NCBI GenBank assembly: GCA_028280105.1
Contig: JANQML010000179.1
Location: 1-64,000, forward strand
Source of the DNA: Desulfobacula sp.
GTDB lineage: Bacteria > Desulfobacterota > Desulfobacteria > Desulfobacterales > Desulfobacteraceae
Reading direction: 5' to 3'
DNA length: 64,000 nucleotides
Under the pieces are notes generated by a model, which was not told where the DNA came from, did no database searches, and worked only from the letters and a program-made list of their open reading frames with translations. The translations under genes and the position numbers were made by a program. Below are positions 1 through 7,719 of the stretch, piece after piece; positions within the stretch are counted from its first letter, which is position 1; every line of letters starts with the position of its first letter.

Positions 1-130
1 GCACCGCCTGCTACGTTGCCTGCGATCGTTCCTCCCTGCGGCGTATGAATGATACGCCTCACTCGTCACTCCTTGCCGCCTTGCATTCGGCACCTTGCTG
101 ATGGCCGGGGATGGTACGAAACCCATGACT
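1..130 (+). repeat. Dispersed intergenic repeat, copy 1 (cut by window edge)
   Basis: This segment matches, in opposite orientation, positions about 36920-37050. Shared blocks include TCACTCCTTGCCGCCTTG (about 69-86 here), a block around CCCTGCGG-GTATGA-TGATAC, and a GGCACCTTG-TGATGGCC block. The match is interrupted by scattered substitutions. Both copies lie between genes and neither holds a convincing ORF. The left end may continue beyond position 1. Function is unknown; it could be an old mobile repeat or a structured RNA. Confidence 0.7.
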
Positions 131-169
131 TAAACCATATATACGAAAATTCGATGGTGGATTTGGGGC

Positions 170-194
170 GGCTGAACCGGATTCCGGTTCAGCC
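170..194. terminator. Near-perfect hairpin, possible terminator after the tungstate-binding protein gene
   Basis: GGCTGAACCGGA and its reverse complement are separated by a single base, giving a very stable stem just beyond the minus-strand stop at 228. There is no strong T run on the minus side, so this may be a transcript-end stabiliser rather than a classic intrinsic terminator. Confidence 0.45.
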
Positions 195-227
195 TACTGT
201 TGTTTTACCTTTGATGCACCGGGTACT

Positions 228-1109
228 TTAACGGGCATACTCTTTTGCATAGGCTGCATTGTTATACATGGCTTCTCCGTACTCGGCCTTTCCATAATCC
301 CGGATAATGGCCTGGCCTTTATCTGAACCGAGAAAATCAATGAATGCCTCGGCTGCAGCCTGGGGCGGTGTGGCACCCTTTGGCTGGCAAAGTCCATGAT
401 AGGTATTGATCAGAACCGGATCTCCTCTGAACAGAACCGTCAAATGGTTGAGCTCTTTTTTTCCGGCAACCCAGGTGGAAGAATCGGTCATAAAATACCC
501 GTTCACGGTATTGGCTTTTTTAAGTGTGGCCATCATGAAGTCTTTGGTAATGACGTACCAGTCTCCCCGGGGATCGATTCCGGCGGTCTTCCATATTCCC
601 ATCTCTTTTTTATGGGTTCCGGAATTATCTCCGCGGGAGAGAAAATTGGCTTTGGCGTTTGCGATTCTGGTATAGGCATCGGCAGCGGAAGCCGCTTTTG
701 AAATACCGGCCGGGTCATCTTTCGGCCCGACAATATAAAACTCGTTGGAACCGATCAGGGAGCGGTTGATTGCCCAACCGTCGGCCACGGCTTTTTTTTC
801 GGCAGCAGGGGCATGGACCATGACGGCATCCACCTTTTTTTCTTTAAGAAGCCTCAAGGATTTTCCTGATCCGGCTTTTATCCAGCAGAGTGTGGCGGGG
901 TATCCGGTATGAAACGCTTCTGCCAGGGCGCTGAGCAGCCCCAATTCACCGGGGCTGCCGGTGGCAAGCCGAAAAACCGTCCCTGAATCTCCATAGCTTG
1001 CCTTACATTCTGCGGCCCGGGCCGTATGACCGGCCGCTGAGAGGCAGAAAAAAAAGAATACTGTAAAAATAATCCGTTTGTATGATCTCAATGGGTAAAC
1101 GAACGACAT
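228..1109 (-). CDS. tupA: Periplasmic substrate-binding protein, tungstate/molybdate (TupA-like) type
   Basis: Predicted soluble receptor of an oxyanion ABC importer, acting in the periplasm. I chose the ATG at 1109 over the in-frame GTG at 1130 because AAAGGA lies about 8 bases before it. It yields 293 residues with an N-terminal signal peptide (basic segment, then a Phe-rich hydrophobic core ending near AARA). The mature part carries the TupA-like hallmark SRGDNSGTHKKE followed by a Trp. It begins with an anion-binding start (ATGSPGELGLLSAL) and contains the FMMATLKKAN segment. No permease (tupB) or ATPase (tupC) is adjacent within the window; they could lie left of position 1 or elsewhere. 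Tungstate uptake would suit an anaerobe with tungsten or molybdenum formate dehydrogenases (inference). Specificity between tungstate, molybdate and other anions cannot be settled from sequence. Confidence 0.72.
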   Translation of the reverse strand: MSFVYPLRSYKRIIFTVFFFFCLSAAGHTARAAECKASYGDSGTVFRLATGSPGELGLLSALAEAFHTGYPATLCWIKAGSGKSLRLLKEKKVDAVMVHAPAAEKKAVADGWAINRSLIGSNEFYIVGPKDDPAGISKAASAADAYTRIANAKANFLSRGDNSGTHKKEMGIWKTAGIDPRGDWYVITKDFMMATLKKANTVNGYFMTDSSTWVAGKKELNHLTVLFRGDPVLINTYHGLCQPKGATPPQAAAEAFIDFLGSDKGQAIIRDYGKAEYGEAMYNNAAYAKEYAR

Positions 1110-1327
1110 AAGAGAATCCTTTATCTTCACATAATAAATAATCGGGTCTGCAACCTGTCTGCAGGGTGAGCGCCATTTTTAATCAACCCGGTCTCTCTTT
1201 GTCAATTCCCATCTTTAATTAAATGAAAATCCGCTGAAAACAGACCTGAAATAACCGATTCGTACAATTTGATTTTGGTTGGGGATATCTGGTATATGAA
1301 AAAAGAATTCAATAAAAATAAATCGAT

Positions 1328-1356
1328 TTGATCATACAGGAATTCATACATACAAT
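1328..1356 (+). promoter_or_regulatory. Candidate sigma-70 promoter for the CorC-like gene
   Basis: TTGATC at 1328-1333 and TACAAT at 1351-1356 are 17 bases apart, within the AT-rich gap 1110-1426. A second TTGACA lies at about 1357 but has a poorer -10. The rest of this gap shows no gene and no recognised riboswitch. Confidence 0.4.
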
Positions 1357-1426
1357 TTGACAAATTTACTGAAATACGATTAGAGTTGTTTCTATTAAAT
1401 TAACTATATAAGGATTCATTTTCACC

Positions 1427-2662
1427 TTGCTCACTTTAGAATTAACCCTGCTTATCATCTGTCTGTTTTTATCCGGTTTTTTTTCATCCTCTGAAACGGC
1501 CTTATTCTCAATTACCAAGGTCAAGGCGCTTCACATTGCAAAAGACGGTACCGGCACCGGTCAGTTGATTATGAACATGAAAGAAGATTCTCATACACTC
1601 TTAACCACCATTTTGATCGGCAACAATCTTGTGAACATCGGCGGGGCGGCATTGGCCACCTCTCTTTGCATTTCCCATTTTCAGTCCTATGCCGTCGGGA
1701 TTGCCACAGGAATCATGACCCTGCTGATTCTTGTTTTTGGTGAAATTTTTCCAAAGTCTTTTGCCAACCACAACAACGTCCTGGTGGCCCGTATTGTCAT
1801 CTTCCCGATTTACTGGCTTTCAAAGCTCTTTTTTCCATTGATTTTCATACTTAACATTATCCCCCGGCTCCAGGGCGCCCTGGATGCGGGTACGGAAACG
1901 GTTACCGAGGACGAACTGATGACCATGGTGGAGGTGGTGGAAGAAGAGGGAGAGATCAAAGAAGAGGAAAAGGAGTATATCTCCAATATTTTCGAGTTTG
2001 ACGATACCTGCTGTTCGGAAATCATGACCCCCCGGGCAGATATGTTCACGCTTGATGTCTCGGAACCCATGGATATTGACCGGATTCTGAAAACCGGGTT
2101 TTCACGGATTCCGGTGATTGAGGATACCATTGACAACATTATCGGGATACTTCATATCAAGGACCTTTTTGCCGGCTTTCACAAGGCATCTGAATCAAAA
2201 GAATTTAAACTGGATATCAAGCACCTGATTAAAAAGCCCTATTTTATACCGGAGTCCAAGAAACTGGATTCACTGTTACAGGATTTTAAACAGAAAAAGA
2301 ATCACATCGCCGTGGTGGTCGATGAACACGGCGGTGTTTCCGGGATTGTCACACTGGAAGATGTGGTGGAAGAGATTTTCGGAGAAATCGTTGACGAATC
2401 CGACCGGATGGCACCGGATGTGGTGAGATTAAAGGGGAACAAATGGCTGGTTACCGGCAAGATCGATATCGACCATCTCAACAAAGAACTGGATATCAAT
2501 ATTCCCGAGTCATCCACGTACGACACCTTTTCCGGCTATTTTCTTGAACAGATCGGGCATATTCCCACTGCCGGGGAATCCATTATCATTGACAGGTGGA
2601 AAGCCACGGTAAAGGATATGGACGGCAACCGCATTCAAAATTTTATAGTCATAAAAGAATAA
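1427..2662 (+). CDS. CNNM/CorC (HlyC) family membrane protein with CBS domains
   Basis: This 411-residue inner-membrane protein has the usual family order. An N-terminal CNNM (DUF21) domain of about four hydrophobic segments covers residues ~1-165. A linker (VVEEEGEIKEEEKEY) leads to a CBS pair (~190-320; MTPRADM..., then IVTLEDVVEEIFGEI), followed by a C-terminal CorC_HlyC domain. The family is linked to magnesium/cobalt efflux or homeostasis; the older name hemolysin is misleading. The start is TTG at 1427 with AAGGA 12 bases upstream; no better ATG fits the conserved N-terminus. It is monocistronic and is followed by the Phe leader region. Confidence 0.85.
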   Translation: MLTLELTLLIICLFLSGFFSSSETALFSITKVKALHIAKDGTGTGQLIMNMKEDSHTLLTTILIGNNLVNIGGAALATSLCISHFQSYAVGIATGIMTLLILVFGEIFPKSFANHNNVLVARIVIFPIYWLSKLFFPLIFILNIIPRLQGALDAGTETVTEDELMTMVEVVEEEGEIKEEEKEYISNIFEFDDTCCSEIMTPRADMFTLDVSEPMDIDRILKTGFSRIPVIEDTIDNIIGILHIKDLFAGFHKASESKEFKLDIKHLIKKPYFIPESKKLDSLLQDFKQKKNHIAVVVDEHGGVSGIVTLEDVVEEIFGEIVDESDRMAPDVVRLKGNKWLVTGKIDIDHLNKELDINIPESSTYDTFSGYFLEQIGHIPTAGESIIIDRWKATVKDMDGNRIQNFIVIKE

Positions 2663-2720
2663 CTTGACATATCTCAAACCCGGGAGTAAGTATTTCACAT
2701 ACGATAAAAAGAGACGGAAC

Positions 2721-2795
2721 ATGATTACCAGTTCAATTAAATATTATTTTAGCTTTTTTAGGTATTTTTTTAACAGCTTCCACAGTCTGTGGTGA
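2721..2795 (+). CDS. pheL: Phe-rich leader peptide of the pheA-aro operon (attenuator leader)
   Basis: A 24-codon ORF that opens with ATG at 2721 and ends with TGA at 2793-2795. Six of its codons are Phe (2748, 2754, 2757, 2766, 2769, 2778) and three are Tyr (2742, 2745, 2763), clustered in the second half. It lies about 100 bases before the pheA start. It is followed by a hairpin over its end and by an intrinsic terminator. This is the arrangement of classic amino-acid biosynthetic attenuators such as E. coli pheL. The Shine-Dalgarno is weak (AAGAGACGG). No sequence similarity to other leaders is needed or expected, because only codon content is under selection. Confidence 0.75.
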   Translation: MITSSIKYYFSFFRYFFNSFHSLW

Positions 2796-2866
2796 AGCGT
2801 ATTGTTCCTCAATATTTAACAAAGACGAAAAGCCGCAGCAGAAACAATCTGATGCGGCTTTTTCTA
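2776..2866 (+). promoter_or_regulatory. Transcription attenuator: pause hairpin, candidate antiterminator and terminator before pheA
   Basis: Region 1:2 is GCTTC-CACA (2776-2784) pairing with TGTGGTGAAGC (to ~2798), overlapping the last Phe codon and the leader stop. Region 3:4 is AAAAGCCGCA (2828-2837) pairing with TGCGGCTTTT (2853-2862), followed by more T: an intrinsic terminator. A candidate antiterminator pairs CTGTGGT (2787-2793) with GCCGCAG (2832-2838), seven pairs including two G-U, which would break the terminator. The expected logic is that low charged tRNA-Phe stalls the ribosome in the leader and allows readthrough into pheA. The folding was done by eye. Confidence 0.72.
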
Positions 2867-2898
2867 TTGAATAACCAAAAAAACGGGATAAGATCGGG

Positions 2899-4002
2899 AT
2901 GAAAGAAAAAAAAGAGAACGATTTGGGCAGTTTGAGGCAGCAGATTGACGGTATTGACGCTAAGATCCTGGATTTGATCAACCACCGGCTTGAGATCGGC
3001 AAGCAGGTGGGAGATATCAAAAAAGTGACAGGATCTAAAATTTTAGACAAGTCCAGGGAAAGCAAGGTGATTAAAAACCTGCTGGAGATGAACCAGGGAC
3101 CGGCCACAAAAGAATTACTCCAATACATTTTTAATGTCATTATCACGGCTACCCGGGAAATCCAGCGGCCCCGGACCGTCTCCTTTTTAGGCCCCCAGGC
3201 CAGCTATACCCATATTGCCGCCCTCAGGCATTTCAATCATTTCGGTGATTTTCTAGAGCAACCCAATCTCTATGAAGTCTTTCGCCAGGTGGACCGGAAT
3301 GAAAGCCACTTTGGTGTCGTACCCATTGAAAACTCCACGGAAGGGGCTGTCAACCACACCCTGGATCTCTTTACGGAGTTTAGCCTCAATATCTGCGCGG
3401 AACATTATGAGCGGATTTCCCATGATCTGATTTCGCTGACCGGCGATCCTGCGGACGTAAAAACCATTATTTCCCATCCCCAGCCCATTGCCCAGTGCCG
3501 GACATGGATCCGGAACCGGTTTGGAAATGTGAAGATGATCGAAACCAGCAGTTCGTCCAAAGCCGCCATGATGGCATCTGAAGACAAATCCATTGCAGCG
3601 ATTGCCAGCCGGCAGGCCGCCCATCTGTACGGGCTGTTGACCATTGAATCCAAGATCGAGGACCAGTCCGGGAATATTACCCGGTTTCTGGTGATCGGGA
3701 AAGACCGGCCCACACCCACCGGAAACGACAGAACATCCATCATGTTTGCAACCCCTCACCTTCCGGGGTCGCTTTTTAAGGCGCTGGAGCCCATTGACCG
3801 GGCCGGTTTAAACATGCTTAAACTGGAGTCCCGTCCCAAACGCCATCAAAACTGGAGCTACTACTTCTTCGTTGATATCGCCGGGCACCATACAGAAGAT
3901 GCGGTTTCACAGACCATTGAGGAAGTGAGAGCCCATGCACTTTCCCTTAAGATACTGGGATCTTATCCCGTGGCTGAAAAACTGGAAGCAAATCATGATT
4001 AA
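2899..4002 (+). CDS. pheA: Bifunctional chorismate mutase / prephenate dehydratase
   Basis: Converts chorismate to prephenate and then to phenylpyruvate, the committed steps of phenylalanine synthesis in the cytosol. The 367 residues are ordered as an AroQ-type chorismate mutase helix bundle (~7-90), a prephenate dehydratase domain (~93-275, with GPQASYTHIAALRHF and a TRFLVIG segment), and an ACT domain (~280-360). The ACT domain carries LPGSLFKAL and ESRP motifs, which bind Phe for feedback inhibition in characterised homologues. It is the first gene of pheA-aroE-aroA-aroC. Its stop overlaps the aroE start by 8 bases. The upstream attenuator adds transcriptional control by Phe to the enzyme-level control. 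Confidence 0.95.
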   Translation: MKEKKENDLGSLRQQIDGIDAKILDLINHRLEIGKQVGDIKKVTGSKILDKSRESKVIKNLLEMNQGPATKELLQYIFNVIITATREIQRPRTVSFLGPQASYTHIAALRHFNHFGDFLEQPNLYEVFRQVDRNESHFGVVPIENSTEGAVNHTLDLFTEFSLNICAEHYERISHDLISLTGDPADVKTIISHPQPIAQCRTWIRNRFGNVKMIETSSSSKAAMMASEDKSIAAIASRQAAHLYGLLTIESKIEDQSGNITRFLVIGKDRPTPTGNDRTSIMFATPHLPGSLFKALEPIDRAGLNMLKLESRPKRHQNWSYYFFVDIAGHHTEDAVSQTIEEVRAHALSLKILGSYPVAEKLEANHD

Positions 4003-4825
4003 CGCCGAAACAGAACTATACTGTATTTTCGGCCGTCCGGTGGGTCATTCCAAAAGCCCGGTCATTCATAATGCCTCTTTTCAGTCGCTTGGCATCAATG
4101 CCGTATACCTGGCCTTTGAAACCGATGATATTAAAAAGGGGATGGATGCCGTGCGGTCCCTCAACATCAGGGGGGCCTCCGTAACCATCCCCTTTAAAGA
4201 GGATGTGATGGCATATCTTGACGAAATCGATCCGGAAGCCGAGCAGATCGGGGCGGTGAATACCATCCACCATACAAACGGACGTCTAACCGGGTATAAT
4301 ACGGATTCAAAAGCCGCAATAAATCCGTTAAACCCTGACGATATCGCCGGTAAACAGGTCTGTGTTATCGGTGCCGGCGGTGCCGCCCATGCCGTGGCGT
4401 ACGGGATAGCCAAACAGGGAGGCAATCTGCTGATTGTCAATCGAAGTGAAGAGAAAGGCCGTGGCCTGGCATCAAAATACAATGCCGGTTTTATTGCACA
4501 GGACCGGCTGGTCCGCATGGACAGGCTGGACGCGGATATTATCATCAACACCACATCCGTGGGCATGGCGCCCGATTCGGATCTGTCTCCTTTGGCCGGC
4601 CGCCTTCTCAATCCTGAGATGATTGTCATGGATGTGGTCTATACCCCGTTGAACACCCGGTTACTGGCAGATGCCCGGGCAACAGGCTGCAGAACCGTTG
4701 ACGGCCTGTCCATGTTTATTCACCAGGGGGCGGCACAATTTAAGATATGGACCGGAAAAGATCCGGATTTGGAAATAATGCGCAACGCACTGCTTAATGA
4801 GGACAGATATAATGAGGACAGATAA
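3995..4825 (+). CDS. aroE: Shikimate dehydrogenase (NADP+)
   Basis: Reduces 3-dehydroshikimate to shikimate. I placed the start at ATG 3995 because the conserved N-terminus (CIFGRPVGHSKSP) begins a few residues later and the ATG overlaps the pheA stop (ATGATTAA), suggesting translational coupling. The protein has 276 residues. Substrate-site motifs are GASVTIPFKEDV with the catalytic Lys near residue 68, and GYNTD. The NADP Rossmann motif is GAGGAAHAVAYG, followed by NRS and NTTSVGM. The closing motif is GLSMFIHQGAAQF. The last ten residues arise partly from a 15-base tandem duplication, described separately. Located inside the aromatic amino-acid operon. Confidence 0.95.
   Translation: MINAETELYCIFGRPVGHSKSPVIHNASFQSLGINAVYLAFETDDIKKGMDAVRSLNIRGASVTIPFKEDVMAYLDEIDPEAEQIGAVNTIHHTNGRLTGYNTDSKAAINPLNPDDIAGKQVCVIGAGGAAHAVAYGIAKQGGNLLIVNRSEEKGRGLASKYNAGFIAQDRLVRMDRLDADIIINTTSVGMAPDSDLSPLAGRLLNPEMIVMDVVYTPLNTRLLADARATGCRTVDGLSMFIHQGAAQFKIWTGKDPDLEIMRNALLNEDRYNEDR
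4796..4825 (+). repeat. 15-bp tandem duplication at the aroE end, duplicating a Shine-Dalgarno
   Basis: The unit AATGAGGACAGATAT (4796-4810) is repeated as AATGAGGACAGATAA (4811-4825). The second copy supplies both the aroE stop codon and a GAGGA sequence 7 bases before the TTG start of aroA. The duplication adds five codons (NEDRY) to aroE. Confidence 0.8.
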
Positions 4826-6088
4826 TTGAAATTAAAAAAAATAAACCCCAAACCGATTGTTGATCAAAGCGTCACCATACCGGGTTCAAAAAGTATTTCC
4901 CACCGGATGCTGATATGTGCCTCCCTGGCAAAGGGATGGTCTGATATCGAAAACCTGCTGTTAAGTGAAGATATTCATTTGACCATGAAGGCCCTGACCG
5001 CCATGGGAGCGGTTATTGAAGATGTGGATCAGACCCTTTTCCGTGTCAAAGGATTTAACGGATTCCCCCAAAAAAGCGACACAGATATCTATTTGGGAAA
5101 CGCCGGCACATCCATGCGCCTTCTTGCCGGAATCGCCGGACTCGGATCCACCCGGTATACCTTAACCGGCGATGCCCGGATGTGTGAACGGCCCATGAAT
5201 GAACTGCTGGATGCACTCACCCAGTTAAACATATCAGCGGTCTCAGACAATGCCCAGGGCACCCCGCCGGTCCATATTACCGGATCCGACCGGACCGGCG
5301 GCAAGGTAAAGATCGACTGTTCCAAGAGCAGCCAGTACCTCTCTTCTCTTTTAATGATGGGGGCGCTGCTGGAAAACGGCCTGGATATCACCCTGGACAA
5401 TCCGCCGGTTTCATCCCCCTATATCGATTTAACCCTGGATATCATGAAAAAATTCAATGTGAACGCATCTCAATTGTCAGATGTCCATTACCGGGTTCAA
5501 GGGCGTCAAGCTTACGAACCCGGCCGGTTCACCGTTGAGCCGGATCTGTCCAATGCCGGTTATTTCTGGGCCATCGGTGCCGTCACAGGCAAAATGATCT
5601 TTGTTGAAAATATCAGCCTTGATTCTCTCCAGGGAGATCTCAACCAGGTGCGGATACTGGAACAGATGGGATGCCGGCTGCAGGTGGAGGAGAACCGGAT
5701 CGGCATCTGCGGCCAATCCCTTAAAGGGGTGGATGTTGATATGGCAGACACGCCGGATGCGGTTCCGGCAATTGCGGTTGTGGCCAGTTTTGCCGAGGGG
5801 ACGACGCGAATCCGGAACATCGGCCATTTACGGGTCAAAGAGTGTGACCGGATCGATGCTGTCTCCTCGCAGCTGATGAAACTGGGAATCACCGTCACCC
5901 AGGGGGACGATTATATGGAAATCAATGGCGGCACACACCACGGCGGCGCCATTGAAACCTTTAACGACCACCGGATCGCCATGGCCTTTTCGATTCCCGG
6001 GCTGCTTGTGGACGGCATTGAGATAGAAAATCCGTCCTGTGTTGAAAAATCCTTTCCCAATTACTGGGATATCTTTGAATCGCTTTAA
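4826..6088 (+). CDS. aroA: 3-phosphoshikimate 1-carboxyvinyltransferase (EPSP synthase)
   Basis: Joins shikimate-3-phosphate and phosphoenolpyruvate to give EPSP, the penultimate step to chorismate. The 420 residues match the family's usual length. Motifs include PGSKSISHR with the active-site Lys near residue 22, LGNAGTSMRLL, GDARMCERPM, KSSQYLSSLL, EPDLSNAGYFWA and a C-terminal NDHRIAMAF. The start is TTG at 4826, directly after the aroE stop and 7 bases after GAGGA. Translation is probably coupled to aroE. It is glyphosate-target class by family; sensitivity cannot be called from sequence by eye. Confidence 0.95.
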   Translation: MKLKKINPKPIVDQSVTIPGSKSISHRMLICASLAKGWSDIENLLLSEDIHLTMKALTAMGAVIEDVDQTLFRVKGFNGFPQKSDTDIYLGNAGTSMRLLAGIAGLGSTRYTLTGDARMCERPMNELLDALTQLNISAVSDNAQGTPPVHITGSDRTGGKVKIDCSKSSQYLSSLLMMGALLENGLDITLDNPPVSSPYIDLTLDIMKKFNVNASQLSDVHYRVQGRQAYEPGRFTVEPDLSNAGYFWAIGAVTGKMIFVENISLDSLQGDLNQVRILEQMGCRLQVEENRIGICGQSLKGVDVDMADTPDAVPAIAVVASFAEGTTRIRNIGHLRVKECDRIDAVSSQLMKLGITVTQGDDYMEINGGTHHGGAIETFNDHRIAMAFSIPGLLVDGIEIENPSCVEKSFPNYWDIFESL

Positions 6089-6137
6089 CCCTGCCGGGTA
6101 AGGCGTGTATTAAACCATACTATAAGGAGAAGGGCAT

Positions 6138-7208
6138 ATGGACGGGTCTGGTTTTGGCAAGGCATTTCATATCACCACCTTTGGTGAATCTCACGGAAAA
6201 GGAATCGGGGTGGTGATCCAGGGCTGTCCGCCCGGCATCGCCATGAATGAAGCGGCGGTCCAGGCGGCATTGGATCGTCGAAAGCCGGGGCAGGGGATTA
6301 CCGGTACAAAACGAAAAGAACCGGATAAGGCCCGGTTTTTATCCGGGATATTCGACGGAAAGACCACAGGGACACCCATAACGATTTTTATTGAAAACAG
6401 AGATGCCAGATCAAAATCCTATGATGCCATTGCAAGGCTTTTCCGGCCCGGGCACGGGGATTATTCCTATCAGAAAAAGTACGGCATCCGGGATTACCGG
6501 GGCGGCGGCCGGTCCTCAGCCAGGGAAACGGCGGCCCGGGTGGCGGCAGGTGCGGTGGCCCAGTTAATCCTGGACCGGGAAAATATCCGGGTTACCTCCT
6601 TTACACTGGCCATCGGCGGTATCCGGGCAAAAGATACCCGGCAGCTTGAACGCAAAGAGGCCAACGGGCTGCAATGTCCGGACCCGGATGCGGTCCGGGC
6701 CATGGAGGAACGGATTGAGCAGGTGAAAGGCCAGGGCGACTCATTGGGCGGTATCGTGCAGATCATCGCCGAAAATGTCCCGCCGGGACTGGGTGATCCG
6801 GTGTTTGACAAACTGGATGCTGATCTGGCAAAGGCACTTATGGGGATCGGGGCGGTAAAAGCCGTTGAAATCGGTGCCGGCATTGATGCGGCTCAAAAAA
6901 CAGGATTTGAAAACAATGACCAAATTTTCCCGGACGGCTTTGAAACCAATCATTCCGGCGGCATCCTGGCCGGTATTTCCAATGGGGAGGATATTGTGGC
7001 AAGGGTCCATGTCAAACCCATTCCATCCATATCAAAAGAACAGGAGACCATTGATATGGATGGAAACCCGGCTAAAATATCAACCCGCGGCCGCCATGAC
7101 ATCAGTGCCATTCCAAGGATTAATAAGGTTTGTGAGGCGATGACGGCCATTGTTATTGCCGATCACCTGCTGCGTCAGCGGATGATCGATCCGGGCCCGG
7201 CGCGATAG
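6138..7208 (+). CDS. aroC: Chorismate synthase
   Basis: Converts EPSP to chorismate with reduced FMN. The 356 residues carry the three family signatures: GESHGKGIGVVIQGCPPG near the N-terminus, the GRSSARETAARVAAGAVA segment (~residues 122-141), and a C-terminal R-HD-SAIPR block. The ATG has an excellent Shine-Dalgarno (AAGGAGAAGGGCAT). It ends the pheA-aroE-aroA-aroC operon. No tyrA, aroK, aroB or aroQ is present nearby, so the pathway is completed elsewhere. A 15-bp-arm hairpin follows. Confidence 0.95.
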   Translation: MDGSGFGKAFHITTFGESHGKGIGVVIQGCPPGIAMNEAAVQAALDRRKPGQGITGTKRKEPDKARFLSGIFDGKTTGTPITIFIENRDARSKSYDAIARLFRPGHGDYSYQKKYGIRDYRGGGRSSARETAARVAAGAVAQLILDRENIRVTSFTLAIGGIRAKDTRQLERKEANGLQCPDPDAVRAMEERIEQVKGQGDSLGGIVQIIAENVPPGLGDPVFDKLDADLAKALMGIGAVKAVEIGAGIDAAQKTGFENNDQIFPDGFETNHSGGILAGISNGEDIVARVHVKPIPSISKEQETIDMDGNPAKISTRGRHDISAIPRINKVCEAMTAIVIADHLLRQRMIDPGPAR

Positions 7209-7237
7209 GATTGCAATAAGGCTGGATATTTTATTAA

Positions 7238-7280
7238 AACAGGTCAGTATGAAAAAAATCAATCCTCATATTGACCTGTT
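7238..7280. terminator. Long inverted repeat between convergent aroC and a minus-strand gene
   Basis: AACAGGTCAGTATGA (7238-7252) and TCATATTGACCTGTT (7266-7280) are inverted, with one mismatch and a 13-base loop. It sits between the aroC stop and the stop of the minus-strand small gene, so it could serve both. No strong T tract follows on the plus side. Confidence 0.5.
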
Positions 7281-7294
7281 CGGATAGGGTGGGT

Positions 7295-7609
7295 CTATTT
7301 TTTGATGATATCGGACTCTAACTTGTCTGCAATGCTGAGGGCGGTGTTCAACGTGTCATTGATGGTGAAGAGCTGAATTTTTAAGGTTTTTAACGATGCA
7401 GGGGTGGCTGAAATCTTTTCATCTCCTGAAAAGAGGGCGGCCAGGGTCTTTGATTTTTTTGCAAATTCTTCTATTTTTTCACTGAAACTGACTATTTCCG
7501 ACGCCCATTTGTTTCTCTCTTCCTGTGATAATTCCTCTTCGGCATTACCGGTTCCGTTAATCAAATGGTCGATCTGGTAATCTTCGGGGTTTGCTATGAT
7601 TTCATACAT
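7295..7609 (-). CDS. Small acidic helical protein, unknown function
   Basis: I do not recognise this 104-residue protein. The start is supported by GAGGAGAG about 8 bases before the ATG at 7609. It has no signal peptide or membrane segment. It is rich in Glu, Lys and Ser, with a likely helical middle (SEKIEEFAKKSKTLAALF) and a C-terminal helix (IADKLESDIIKK), suggesting a small coiled or bundle-forming cytosolic protein. It lies downstream of the TolC-like gene on the same strand with a 110-base gap, so co-transcription is possible. No cysteine or obvious catalytic motif is visible. Confidence 0.6.
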   Translation of the reverse strand: MYEIIANPEDYQIDHLINGTGNAEEELSQEERNKWASEIVSFSEKIEEFAKKSKTLAALFSGDEKISATPASLKTLKIQLFTINDTLNTALSIADKLESDIIKK

Positions 7610-7719
7610 TGAGTCTCTCCTCTAAAACTTAAGGTTTCAGGTTAACGTCAATACCAATAGAATAGGTGAACAAAACGGCGAAGTCAAGCGTTGCTCTAAG
7701 AAAAACACTGAATTGCCAT

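Noticed and set aside
49-231. A 60-codon frame in the first repeat copy
   Set aside because: It runs through the dispersed repeat and a hairpin, and the frame is not kept in copy 2.
1110-1426. Molybdenum/tungsten cofactor riboswitch before the TupA-like gene
   Set aside because: Only a 5-bp CTGCA stem is visible on the minus strand; the conserved riboswitch core is not recognisable.
2733-3146. A minus-strand 137-codon frame over the leader and pheA start
   Set aside because: It is a shadow of pheA and would cover the attenuator; no family match or ribosome site.
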